From positions 830,501 to 894,500 of the forward strand of contig CAUEEP010000725.1 in NCBI GenBank assembly GCA_958450365.1: a stretch of DNA of 64,000 nucleotides, written 5' to 3'. This document shows positions 54,860-64,000 of this stretch, in pieces. Positions within the stretch are counted from its first letter, which is position 1; every line of letters begins with the position of its first letter. A program made the position numbers and the translations under genes. This DNA is from Mesorhabditis belari. Lineage: Eukaryota; Nematoda; Chromadorea; Rhabditida; Rhabditidae. The notes beneath the pieces are model-generated. The model was given only the letters and a program-made list of their open reading frames with translations. It was not told the origin of the DNA and did not search any database.

Positions 54860-57800
54860 TTAAAACTCGGTATAAAACTTAACAAACCCCTGATTCCGAT
54901 CAAAAACATTTCTCGGTTTTTTCTGGTAGAATTGAGAGAGATTATAGGCGATTTTCGTGAACTCTGGCCTTTCCTCGGCATCTTTTTTCCAGCAAGATGA
55001 CATTAAATATGAGCTGAAATGATTTAAAAGCATTTTCAAGGTTCGGAAAAAAATCATTTTCTCAACCTACATCGTTTCCGGTGTTTCTTTTGGTGGTTCT
55101 AGACGATGGCCATCTTTAATCTTTTCAAGAAGATCGTAGCTTTCCATTTCAGCGTACGGATCTTTTCCAAAAGTATAGACTTCCCATAGAAGAATGCCGA
55201 AAGACCAACTAAAGATTCATTTAGAATTTGGGAATTTTTGAGGCTTCTCCAGAGTTTTTAGAAAAACGTTTAATTGACCAAGAAATCGACAAATTCATCT
55301 AAAAGTTTAGAGCACTTAAACCCGAGTTTCAATTGGAAAATTGAATTAAATAAATAGCATCATTTAAAAGTCTGAATTTCGAATACTTCTGGGAGTGGGA
55401 CAAATGCGACCTTTTTTTGCGCACCTGGACATTTGCGCACCTTTTTTTGCTGGAAAAGGCCTTAGGCAAGGCCGTAGAGCTTCTAAAGTATTTCCATACA
55501 AGGGAATCGTATGCGTAGATTCAGAATTTTGACAAATCAGACCTCGCTGACACGTCAAATTTGGGCTAAAAGGCAAAAACTACGCAACTTAACGCTTTTC
55601 CGCAGTTTTTGCCTTTTAGCCCAAATTTGACGTGTCAGCAAGGTCTGATTTGTCGAAATTCTGAATCTACGCATACGATTCCCTTATATGGAAATATTTT
55701 CGAAGCTCTACGACCTTTCCTAAGGCATTTTCTAGCTCTACGGCTCTACGGCCTTGCCTAAGGCCTTTTCCAGCAAAAAAAAGGTGCGCAAATGTCCAGG
55801 TACGCAAAAAAAAAGATCGCATTTGTCCCACCCCCATACTTCTCAATTAATACTTTTAACTTAACTTTTAACTTTAACGTTTACCAGATGGCCGACCGGT
55901 TAGGAGTCTTATCTCTTAAGCGTTTCAAATCTTAAGCGAAAGATCGACGGTTCAATGGCAAGATAAAAATGTTTCTTTTTCCCACCAAGTTGGTTTTTTT
56001 CTTTCACAACATTTGGGTAATAAAGATAATAGGGGTAACGGCCGTAGGGGTAACGGCCGTAGGGGTAACGGCCGTAGGGGTAACGGCCGTAGGGGTAACG
56101 GCCGTAGGGGTAACGGCCGTAGGGGTAACGGCCGTAGGGGTAACGGCCGTAGGGGTAACGGCCGTAGGGGTGACGGCCGTAGGGGTAACGGCCGTAGGGG
56201 TGACGGCCGTAGGGGTGACGGCCGTAGGGGTGACGGCCGTAGGGGTGACGGCCGTAGGGGTGACGGCCGTAGGGGTGACGGCCGTAGGGGTAACGACCTT
56301 TAGACCTTTATGTCTTATTATCTATCCTTTATTTGTATCACATTATTGGCTTTCAATAAATGCCTTTTGCTTTTCAACTTACACATCAGATTTCTCTGAA
56401 AAAGCGCGTTGTTCGATGGCTTCTGGAGAAGTCCATTTGAACGGAAAGTCTCCTCCATTCTTTTGTGTTTGATCCCCTGTACGCGCTTTGCCAAAGTTAC
56501 AAATCTAAAACAAAATGATATGATGATATTCAGCAATCTTTTCCATTATTGTTCTAACAGTTTTTACTATCTGATCACCTTTGCATTCTTATTCGCGGTG
56601 ATCAAGACATTTCTTGCGCCGAGCTCTCGATGAATGACACCAGTTGAGGCAAGGAAACTCTGGAAATTGGATTCTTAGCAAAAAATGAAGGAAAGTTGAA
56701 CTAGGCAATTTAAAATCTTTGAACTTCTCAACTTTTACCAACCATTCCATTCGCAATTTGCCAAATAATCGACGGGAAATCACTTGGCGTCAACTCTTCG
56801 TAGAAATCGATCTAAACAAAAAAATGTTGTAAATTCTGGCATCAGCATGACAAAATTGAATATCTTTTGTTTATTGAAAAATAAAGAATATATAAAAGAA
56901 TATATCTGTCGTAGCCGTTTACGAAATTCAGCCGCTAACGAATCATTCGTTAGCCGTTTAGCCGGCTAGCCGAATTAAAGAAGGGGACGCCAAAAAGGGA
57001 GTTGTTGTGAAGCCGATCATAACAAAGGAGCAAAATGAACGCTGCCAAGTCAACTTAACTGTTCTTCAATTGGTTCGGATGCATTTTAGTTGATGTTTTG
57101 TTTGTTATAAGCGTTATTATGTTATAAACGTTAATATGTTATACATAGCGATCACCCAAATAAAATGAAAATGCACTTCCGTTTCTAGTTTTCACCCAGC
57201 GGTTTCTAGCCTTAAATTATCAACTTCGTTCTAAGATTGCCATTTAGAGTTGATTCTGTATATTCTTGACATATGTTATACATGTTAATGCTATAAATTT
57301 TCCTTCACTTGTTGTGATTAGTTTGCTGATTTACGATTTTGCATAAATAGTTTGAAATCAAAAACTCATTTGAAACGAGCCATGTTCGCAGAAGCCGATT
57401 ACAAATTGTACACGGCAAAAAATTTCATTCGTAATCGGCTGGCTGTTAACAAATCATTCCTTAGTGGCTAACCCTTAACAAATCGTTCCTTAGTGGCTAG
57501 CCGTTGGTGGCTTGCCGTGACTGCGATAGCTGATGCCTACTATAAGCGTTAGTATCCTGTTTCCTACAGTACAAGGTGAGCCAAAAGTTTTCCACATCAC
57601 TTACTGGATTTATAGATTTTAATACAAATCAGCTTTCGATTTTTTTAAGCTTGTTTGATGAATCCACTATATAAAAGAGCTACTATACTACTAAAGTATA
57701 TAAAAGAGCTGTGTCTGTCTGTCTGTCTGTCTTTACCGGCATTTTCTCGGCTGTGTTTTGACTAATCAAGCTAAAACTTCTTTAGAATATATTGTAGTTG

Positions 57801-60800
57801 TGTCATTTAAAATAAAAACTTAAAGAAACAAGATTGAGTGACACTACGGGGGGTCGAACCCGGATCGTCTAGACTGTAGACCAGCGCGCTTCCGACTGCG
57901 CCACGGCAACGGAAGCATCAGCTAGAAACCCGCTATTAGGCGAGTTTTTCGGCTGGTTTGAAGGATATTCTTGAATGAATTTGAATGAATCTAGCAGCTG
58001 AGTATTACGGTAAACTAGTTTTCTTAAAGTTTACATCATTATCCATTGCTTTCAACAACGTCAGCAGATCTCCGTTCTCACAAAAGTCCGTGATCAGCAA
58101 CGGATTTTTCGAGTCTGTACAGCAACCAAGAAGTGACAACAATTGTGGATGATAGCCGACGGATTTGAGTAGAGAAATCTCGGCCATGATCATTGCTCTG
58201 AATGAGTTTTACATTGAATTTGGTTACGGTAGAGTTTTAATTGTAGTTGTGTCATTCTCTCTTCCTCCTCCGCACCCAGTCGGGCGTTTCAAATCACTTC
58301 TAGTGAGTTGCTTAGAATTCTCATGGCTTAGAATTCCATGAGAGGTGATCATGGCAATGATCATGGTCGAGAAATCTCGGCCATGATCATTGCTCTGAAT
58401 TCAATTTGGCTATGATAGAGTTTCAACATTAAATCAAAACAATATAGGTGAAAAGTTCTGTCTCCTCTTTAAACATCGTCGTTTCTACAGCAAAAATGAA
58501 ATCAAATAAAGAAAAACGGGCATAAAATTTGAAATATTTGACGATTTTTACCCTAGAAATGCTTTTTCATAAAGATTTTTATTTTGAAAAGCTTTTTTTT
58601 TGGATTGGTTACTTGCGGAACTCATTTACTTTTTTCTCACCTTTAATGCTAATTCTAATTCTTTTAAAAGCTGAAATAAAATCAACTTTTTAAATATTAG
58701 AAGAAAAAGAAACATTTCTCTTTAAAACTAGCCGTTTTATGGTCAGATTAGAAGAGTTTTGAAGAGTTTTTAAGCACCGTTAAATTTGAGCAAAGAAGCC
58801 AGGAGAGTCCGTGCGTAATTTAGCCAAAAAAAAACGGATTTTCAAAACAAAAATCTTTATTAAGAAGGATTTCTAGGGTAAAAATATTCAAAATTTTCCA
58901 ATTTGAGCTCTATTTTTCTCTAACTTCCTTGCTTCGAGCCATACAAATGATTCTTGGAGTGGGGAGAGAACTTTTATCAAAAAAAAAAACGATCCGTCAC
59001 TGATTTTGTATCATTTTTAATCAATTCTTACCTTTCCTCTTCGACTCTCGGCGACTTGATCACTACTTCAAAGCTGCCTGCTGTGATTGGGAAAAGAATC
59101 TGGAAAAAGGAGTCATTTGGGTAAAAACAGTTGAAGAAATGACTGGCGACAACTTTAACTCTACAAAACCAATTCTGCACCCAAACACTGACTTTGACAA
59201 GGATTTAATAAAAGATTTGACGGATCCACAAGCCAGAACAAAGCCAGCTTTACCAGGCAATTGACCGAACCAAAGAAAAATTTGATTTATTGGGTTTGAT
59301 TTGATTTACAACTTGTTTTTAATATTGCTCAAGTTCTAAAAGGCAAAACTGTCTTGGAGAAGAAGCCTTAGTGTTATCAAAAGTAAAACTTACTACCCAT
59401 ACTGTCTTCCAGATTTGCTAGGGAATGTCAACTGGGTTTTTGTGATCAAATGACACGTGTTACAGGTTATTCGATGCAGAATTCAAGGCCGATTCCTAAT
59501 CTGCTTTCCGTTTCTACTATGGAGCACTCTGTCAAAAGTTAGAAGCGCTCAAAGTTTTGTATGGACTTTATAAAGCCCAAGTTTATAGGCAGATTTCGGA
59601 AAGACTTTTAGATTTGCAAAGTTAATTGTCCATCGTTGTCCATCGGCATTTCCATTTTTCTCTTTAGAAACAATTCAAAAACTAATTTATTGGGTTAGTG
59701 AATTGAAAACTGCGACACTTTGAACTAAAATTCACTCAACATAAAACGATCAATTCATTCCAAATAATTTCCATTATTATTGACAATTTCTGTCCATTTT
59801 ACAGGCAATTTGCGGATTCCTCTTTCGTAGTAGGATTTTGGTTTGTGTGTGAGACAAGTGTGAGACTCAAAAATGGAGGACTGGAGATGTCAGCTGTCAG
59901 CTCAGTTTGAGCACTTTCTTCAAAAGAAACCCATTTTCGTGTCAATAGAAAAGTTGTAGAGAATCAAAAATTAGGCTTATAGCCAAATTTCCAAAAAGAT
60001 ACACTTAGTAGTTTCGCTTAAAATGCAAGCTTTGTGAAAATTCGGCATTTCTTTTGTGTAAATTTGGCATTTCTTAAAAACGAGTTGTTGAATCGTTCTG
60101 AAAATTTGGATATAAGCTTGATTTTTGATTCTCTACAACTTTTCTATTGACACCAAAATGGGTTTCTTTTGAAGAAAGTATGAGAACTGTCACATATGAC
60201 AAGAGCCCGCAGTTTTCAATTCACCAATCCAATACAAAACAAAATTCTACGAATTCTACAAAACTCACCTTCAACTTTGAATCAACCAGAGTACATGGGA
60301 CTTGTCCTTTCAGCATTCCTTTATACACATTTGCTGATTTTCCGATGCCAATCTTTTCCCCGATCTCCAGCAATGGCATCGAGATTTCCCATGGATCAAT
60401 CGGTTCAACGATTTCTTTCGCCTGGAAAATTGAAGTTTCATCTTTTTAGATGCAACAATAAACGATTTTTACCCTTTCTGAAAAAATCTTTTACTTTCAA
60501 ATTCCTCTGAATATACTTCTGCAACGAGTTGAGCTTCTTCTTTCTGTTCTCGGATTTTCTCCTAAAATCTTTCACTCAGTAATTTCCCCCTATCAAACTT
60601 GATTGTTTGTTTGTTTTTCCATTGACGATAACAGCAATAGAGAGTGAAAATGGTGAGAACACCAAGAATTGGGAGAACAATGATCAACCATTTCGGGAAT
60701 TCTCTCTTCTTCTTTACTTCATCAACATCATTGGGAACGATGAAACAATTGGTGAGATTGAAGACAGCATCGCCTGCTTGGAAATACACTGAGAAACGAC

Positions 60801-60837
60801 TGTCAATATTTGTATCGTTATCTGGTGTCCAAACGTA
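54860..60837 (-). CDS. Receptor-like tyrosine kinase, probable pseudokinase (5' end missing)
   Basis: Exons from 5': 60837 to about 60600 (ectodomain end and membrane helix WLIIVLPILGVLTIFTLYCC), 60561-60517, 60421-60269, 59099-59032, 58197-58035, 56811-56743, 56659-56579, 56504-56383, 55208-55071, 55013-54860. From 60561 on, all phases agree. Kinase motifs in order: juxtamembrane EIVEPIDPWEI, glycine loop IGIGKSANV, VVIKSP lysine, helix-C glutamate in MAEISLLK, catalytic loop HRELGARNVL (HRE, not HRD), NFG instead of DFG, WTSPEA, SDVWSFG and SSCWKKDAEERPEF. Both catalytic aspartates are changed (to E and N), so phosphotransfer is expected to be lost or very weak while the fold looks complete. 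It resembles nematode-expanded receptor kinases of the KIN-16 type (inference). No canonical donor joins the membrane exon in frame to 60561. No signal peptide was found, and repeats occupy the sequence upstream. Confidence 0.75.
55391..55836. mobile_element. Foldback element with ~210-bp arms (kinase intron)
   Basis: GTGGGACAAATGCGACC, GTATGCGTAGATTCAGAATT and GCTGACACGTCAAATTTGGG on the left are mirrored on the right around AACTTAACGCTTTTCC. No ORF beyond the arms. It sits in the intron between the exons at 55208 and 56383. Confidence 0.85.
55886..55960 (+). pseudogene. tRNA-like sequence
   Basis: GATGGCCGACCGGTTAGGAG and GATCGACGGTTCAATGGCA give D- and T-arm-like parts with a spacer of Leu/Ser type. 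Stems are largely lost. Confidence 0.45.
56030..56300. repeat. 15-bp GC-rich minisatellite (GGGGTAACGGCCGTA), ~18 units (kinase intron)
   Basis: Nearly perfect units; an A-to-G change (TAACGG to TGACGG) appears in one unit and then in the last six, showing expansion of a variant. The VGVTAV and RGNGR frames follow from 15 being a multiple of 3. It stands out sharply from the AT-rich surroundings. Confidence 0.95.
56905..57545. repeat. Remnants related to the 28-kb foldback element (kinase intron)
   Basis: GTCGTAGCCG at 56909, AGCCGATTAC near 57393 and TTCGTAATCGGCTGG near 57430, followed by duplicated AACAAATCRTTCCTTAGTGG. No ORF. It sits in the intron between the exons at 56811 and 58035. 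Confidence 0.5.
57663..57910 (+). mobile_element. Helitron-like candidate, copy 3 (short CTGT array)
   Basis: TCCACTATATAAAAGAGCTA, then a second AGTATATAAAAGAGCTGTG, then only about five CTGT units (57711-57732), and a tRNA-like block at 57842-57910 on the minus strand with GGTTCGACCCC. Same order as copy 2 with a much shorter microsatellite. Intronic to the kinase gene. Confidence 0.45.
57842..57910 (-). pseudogene. tRNA-like sequence in the CTGT element
   Basis: The minus strand reads GTTGCCGTGGCGCAGTCGGA, AGCGCGCTGGTCTACAGTCT and GATCCGGGTTCGACCCCCC. The D arm is well paired (GCGC/GCGC). The anticodon hairpin GTCTA/TAGAC leaves only five loop bases, which is not normal. Confidence 0.55.
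58367..58402 (-). repeat. Intronic duplicate of a kinase exon border
   Basis: GAGAAATCTCGGCCATGATC followed by ATTGCTCTGAAT repeats the first 30 bases of the exon at 58035-58197 together with its acceptor, about 200 bp upstream of the real exon on the minus strand. Confidence 0.75.
59330..59580. repeat. Dispersed repeat F, copy 2 (inverted relative to 32310-32520)
   Basis: Contains TTTGTGATCAAATGACA, TGGAGCACTCTGTCAAAAGTT and GCGCTCAAAGTTTTGTAT, all reverse complements of parts of copy 1. Intronic to the kinase gene. Confidence 0.6.
59913..60180. mobile_element. Foldback element (~268 bp, kinase intron)
   Basis: CTTCAAAAGAAACCCATTTT, ATAGAAAAGTTGTAGAGAAT and the complementary blocks at 60110-60178 form arms of about 70 bp. 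It ends about 90 bp from the glycine-loop exon. Confidence 0.75.
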
Positions 60838-61289
60838 CTGAAAAAGAAGTACAAGTAGTTTTTGTCAAGTAGGTTTGTTGAAAAATTGACTAATATCAGC
60901 GTTTTGATGCTTTTCAATCTCGTTTTCAAACGGTTTTAAGAGCTAAAAAGGGTAAATTTTAACCATTTACTGTTTACTAAGCATAAATTTGATTATTTTC
61001 CAAGATTTGAGCTCATAGATCATTTGATTTCTCTTTCGCTAAATCCATTAGTCTTGGGATTGATTGATGGATTCATTTGATGGGTTTATTTGATGCATTT
61101 ATTTGATTCTTCGAAAGGTGGTCTAATGTCGCTCCGGTCTCGAGGATCGGATCAATATCGTTGGTGTAATGGTTACCAAAGAGCCAAACACTACAAGGAA
61201 ATACAAGACCTCTGGTTACGAACGTCGTTCCGGTACCAGCTCAACTGTAAGCGAATCAGGCTTAGCCAGGTGCTGCAAGCTTTCTAAGG

Positions 61290-61700
61290 TGCCTGGTTCA
61301 AGACTGGTTCAAGACTGGTTAAAACCTCTGGTAGGAAAGTTCGTTCCGGTACAGCTCAGTCGTAAGCGAACCAGCCGGGTTCGCTTTCTAGGGTGCCTGG
61401 TTCAAGCCTGGTTCAAGCCTGGTTCAAGCCTGGTTCAAGACTGGTTCGGTGGGTGGGCCTGGTTAAAACCTCTGGTACGAAAGTCGTCCGTACACCAGCC
61501 GAGGCGCCAGGCTAGCCGGGTTCGCTTCTAGGGTGCCTGGCTGGTTCAAGACTGGTTACCTCTGGTAGGAAGTTCGTTCCGGTCGCTCAGGCGCCAGGCT
61601 TGGTTCCTTTCTAGGGTGCCTGGTTCAAGCCTGGTTCAAGCCTGGTTCAAGCCTGGTTCAAGACTGGTTCAAGACTGGTTCGAGTCTGGGTGGGCCTGGT
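61290..61700. repeat. GCCTGGTTCAA minisatellite with longer-period units
   Basis: Runs of GGTTCAAGCCTGGTTCAAGC alternate with AAACCTCTGGTACGAAAGTC, giving a unit of about 150-190 bp repeated about three times. A short run of the same motif occurs at 63658-63710. It occupies the place where upstream ectodomain exons of the kinase would be expected. Confidence 0.8.
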
Positions 61701-62029
61701 TAAAACCTCTGGTACGAAAGTCGTTCCGATACAGCTCAGCCGTAGGCGAGCCAGGCTTAGCCCAGTTGCTGCAAACTTTCTAATGTGCGGATCCAAAGCC
61801 TAGGAAAATAAACAACACTGAAAAAAGAAGGCAAACTATATGAAAGAGTGAAGCTCAAAATGAAAAAGTGAAAGCTAAAAGTAAAAAAGAGAACAAAATC
61901 AAGTAAAATCAAGCGGAAAATGAACGGAAATGATCTTAGCTAATTTTTTTCTCAGATTTCCAACCTAGAAAACATTCCAAAGAAAAGAATAGTCCCCCGA
62001 GATAACACAAAAATATCCAGAAAAGTGGA

Positions 62030-62620
62030 ATCTGTTTTGTAGACTCTTTAATAAAAACATAGAGAAAAACTTGAAGATTAGTGCGCTAAAGTGCCATTTT
62101 TCTATAGTCAAACTTTAGCGCACTTCTCTATTTTACTCTACAATTCGACTTCCAATTATCAGATCGACTTAAGGTTGATTTTGAAATGATCCTTATTAAG
62201 TTTGGTTATGGAAAACTACAATTTATGTTGTATACTCAAGTGTAAGAACATAGAGAAAAGTTGTGTTAAAGTTGACCTTCCTACCTGGAAAAGTTGATCA
62301 ACTTTGACAGTCTATAACTCGAGAGATAGGAATTGAATCGACTTGTAATTGCTTTTAAAAGAATCGTCATTAAATTTGGTTGTAGAAAAGTAGACTTGGT
62401 TTTGTAGACTTATGTATAAGAATATAGAGAAAATTTGTGTCAAAGTTGAACTACCTACCCGAAAAAGTCGATCCACTTAGATGGTCTATAACTCGAGATA
62501 TAGAAGCTGAATTAACTTATGGTTGGTTTTGTTAGAATCTTCATTAAATTTGGCTATAGAAAAGTAGAATTTGTTTTGTAGACTTATGTATAAGAACATA
62601 GAGAAAATTTGTGTCAAAGT
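62030..62620. repeat. ~185-bp tandem repeat, about three to four units
   Basis: Each unit contains TTTGTAGACTTATGTATAAG, ACATAGAGAAAA, AAGTTGAYC and TCTATAACTCGAGAKATAG. No ORF. Confidence 0.8.
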
Positions 62621-62708
62621 TGACCTACTTTTATCAAAGCACCCTGAGCCTGGCAGTTCATCTGTTCCCGGACTCTAAATTGGCTTTGTTTCAAAAGATT
62701 TTTCCAAC

Positions 62709-63258
62709 CTACGAAACGTTCCAAAGAAAATTGGGTCTTTCAATCAAAAGATTCAATGATCCACGATTAATTTCAACAATATCGATCATAATCCAAGGCA
62801 TTTCAGTTGGATCAATGGCTTCAACGATTTCTAGAGAAATTCGATCTCTACAAATCTCTACAAATATCGAAATCTTACCAAAAAACACTTTCATTCCCTG
62901 CTTTTCCTCATTAGAGAAATCTGGATAGTTTAAGTTTTGATCAATCCAGAAAATGTCTGTCTTTTCAGTGATTTGATTTGAATGATTTCCATTCAAATCA
63001 TAAGCTTTATGCTCGATTTGTCCTTGACAAATGGCTGGTCCTTTTGAGAAACGATAGGTGATCATCGAAGAATGCCAATCAAGAGATTCACCATCGTAGA
63101 AGCGATTGCTAAACAAATTCGATACAATAGTGCGATGCGAAAGTAAATGATTACACTGATCTGCTAAAAATTAGCGACGATGTGTCGTTGATGTTTGGGA
63201 TTGATCCGGTGAATACATCGACCATGCAATCCTCGTTGTGTTCTCTCAGATTATATGC
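62709..63258 (-). pseudogene. Partial paralogue of the receptor kinase lacking membrane and kinase parts
   Basis: Exon 63108-62879 (ectodomain, containing DIFWIDQNLNYPDFSNEEKQ) ends in phase 1 at GTAAGA. A 48-nt intron leads to an exon at 62830 that reads EIVEAIDPTEMPWIMIDIVE and stops at 62709. That start matches EIVEPIDPWEI of the kinase gene at protein and DNA level. A further possible exon, 63258-63157 (MVDVFTGSIPNINDTSS), precedes it but does not join in phase. The membrane exon is absent and no kinase motif follows. It is most simply a degenerate tandem duplicate; a short secreted product cannot be excluded. Confidence 0.6.
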
Positions 63259-63375
63259 CTAAAGTTGCTCAATTTGCTCATATTTAAGCAGGCTTGGTAC
63301 TTTGAAAAGCTTATTTTTCCTTAAAAGTTTGTTAAATCAATCCTACAGTGTGCCTAAAGCCTGTCCCAATGGTTA

Positions 63376-63780
63376 GGAATCGTTGTTTATTTCGTTTGTT
63401 GTTTGTAACATCGAATTTCGAATGTTATTGCCTTTTTGTGTTTGTCTATTAGCTTATTTTGTAGCAAATTTTTTGCTAATTCTGAATATCTAGGTCGTTT
63501 TTGTGTAATGGATTTAAATTTTCGATTTAAATCCGTTTGAAGTTTGTGTAAAAGTAGCTTTTGGATATTGCGTTGTTTATCTGATCGAACGAGTATGAAG
63601 CGATCTTGGGTAACGAGAAAATATGTCATTGTGGCCAAGTGGTTAGTGCGCTAGGCTTAAGCCTGGTTCAAGCCTGGTTTGGGCCTGGTTTGGGCCTGGT
63701 TTGAGCCCAGATTAGGGTGAAAATTTTGCTCTTTTGCTACAAAATACACTAGGTCTCAATGCTAAATAAACAACGATCCC
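63376..63780 (-). mobile_element. TA-flanked element with 17-bp inverted ends and an 83-codon ORF
   Basis: GGAATCGTTGTTTATTT at the left and AAATAAACAACGATCCC at the right are inverted with one mismatch, each flanked by TA. Inside is a minus-strand ORF (63638-63387) with LLLHKLQTDLNRKFKSITQK and KNLLQNKLIDKHKKAITFEI, basic and helix-rich. A tRNA-like start (GTGGCCAAGTGGTTAGTGCG, 63632) and a CCTGGTT minisatellite run are also inside. I do not recognise the ORF. Confidence 0.45.
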
Positions 63781-64000
63781 TAGTAAGGGCACCTGGCAAC
63801 GGAAAAAGGTTTTGATCGATGTATCTAACCAGAGAACCCTTTAAAGTTATATTTCAGGAGCAATCTCTTTCCCTTCACCCCCTGGTTAAAGATATCCCAA
63901 AACTGCTTTCAAATCCTACTTATCATGCGCCATTTTTGAGATATAAACATCAAAGTTTCGACCAATTACGCTAAACAGCAAGCTAGCCTACTTAAGGCGT

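Noticed and set aside
1..64000. Spliced-leader RNA, rRNA, CRISPR arrays, bacterial operons
   Set aside because: No nematode SL1-like leader, no rRNA motif and no direct-repeat/spacer array was found. Gene structure is eukaryotic, so bacterial features are not expected.

Overview
The window looks like AT-rich, repeat-dense nuclear DNA of a nematode. The evidence is four interstitial blocks of the nematode telomere hexamer TTAGGC, introns with TTTTCAG or TTTTAG acceptors (some only about 40-50 nt long), and two spliced genes of kinds common in nematodes: a CUB-type membrane protein and a receptor-like tyrosine kinase. No species is assigned. Everything was read by eye, so exon borders are inferred from reading phase and splice sites, and all repeat limits are approximate.

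Layout. 1-27 kb: essentially no host genes. It holds minisatellites, palindromic MITE-like elements, a dispersed repeat family with a 'GCCCCGCCC...CCATTGGCAATCTAACTTTAAG' edge, a Tc1-type transposase relic near 6.2 kb, tandem tRNA-like units at 9.7-10.4 and 15.3-15.7 kb, and a pair of inverted minisatellite arms at 13.6-14.5 and 18.2-19.0 kb. 27-40 kb: a probable minus-strand gene of unknown function (exons between 29.9 and 32.8 kb, perhaps starting at 40.3 kb), a 1.04-kb foldback element, two almost identical mariner-type elements in opposite orientation either side of a telomere-repeat block, and an internally deleted Tc1/mariner element with intact ends at 36.8-37.3 kb. 38.5-38.8 kb: two telomere blocks separated by a hairpin-bearing GC-rich spacer.

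42.99-52.09 kb (+): a complete 16-exon gene for a 614-residue type I membrane protein with an N-terminal CUB domain and further CUB-like modules. Its splice phases all agree. Introns hold MITEs, minisatellites and a 360-bp telomere block. 54.86-60.84 kb (-): a receptor-like tyrosine kinase with a transmembrane segment and ten recognisable exons. Its catalytic HRD and DFG motifs read HRE and NFG, so it is probably a pseudokinase, and one junction next to the membrane segment could not be joined in frame. 62.7-63.26 kb (-): a partial paralogue of the same receptor that splices from ectodomain straight to the juxtamembrane stretch and then stops. A small two-exon coding fragment lies at 54.12-54.40 kb (+).

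The CUB protein and the receptor kinase are both cell-surface proteins, but nothing in the sequence shows that they work together. The most unusual parts of the window are the doubly substituted receptor kinase and its membrane-less paralogue, the telomere repeats joined to tRNA-like and transposon ends, and a repeated element pairing a Helitron-like TATATAAAAG start, a CTGT microsatellite and a tRNA-like block.
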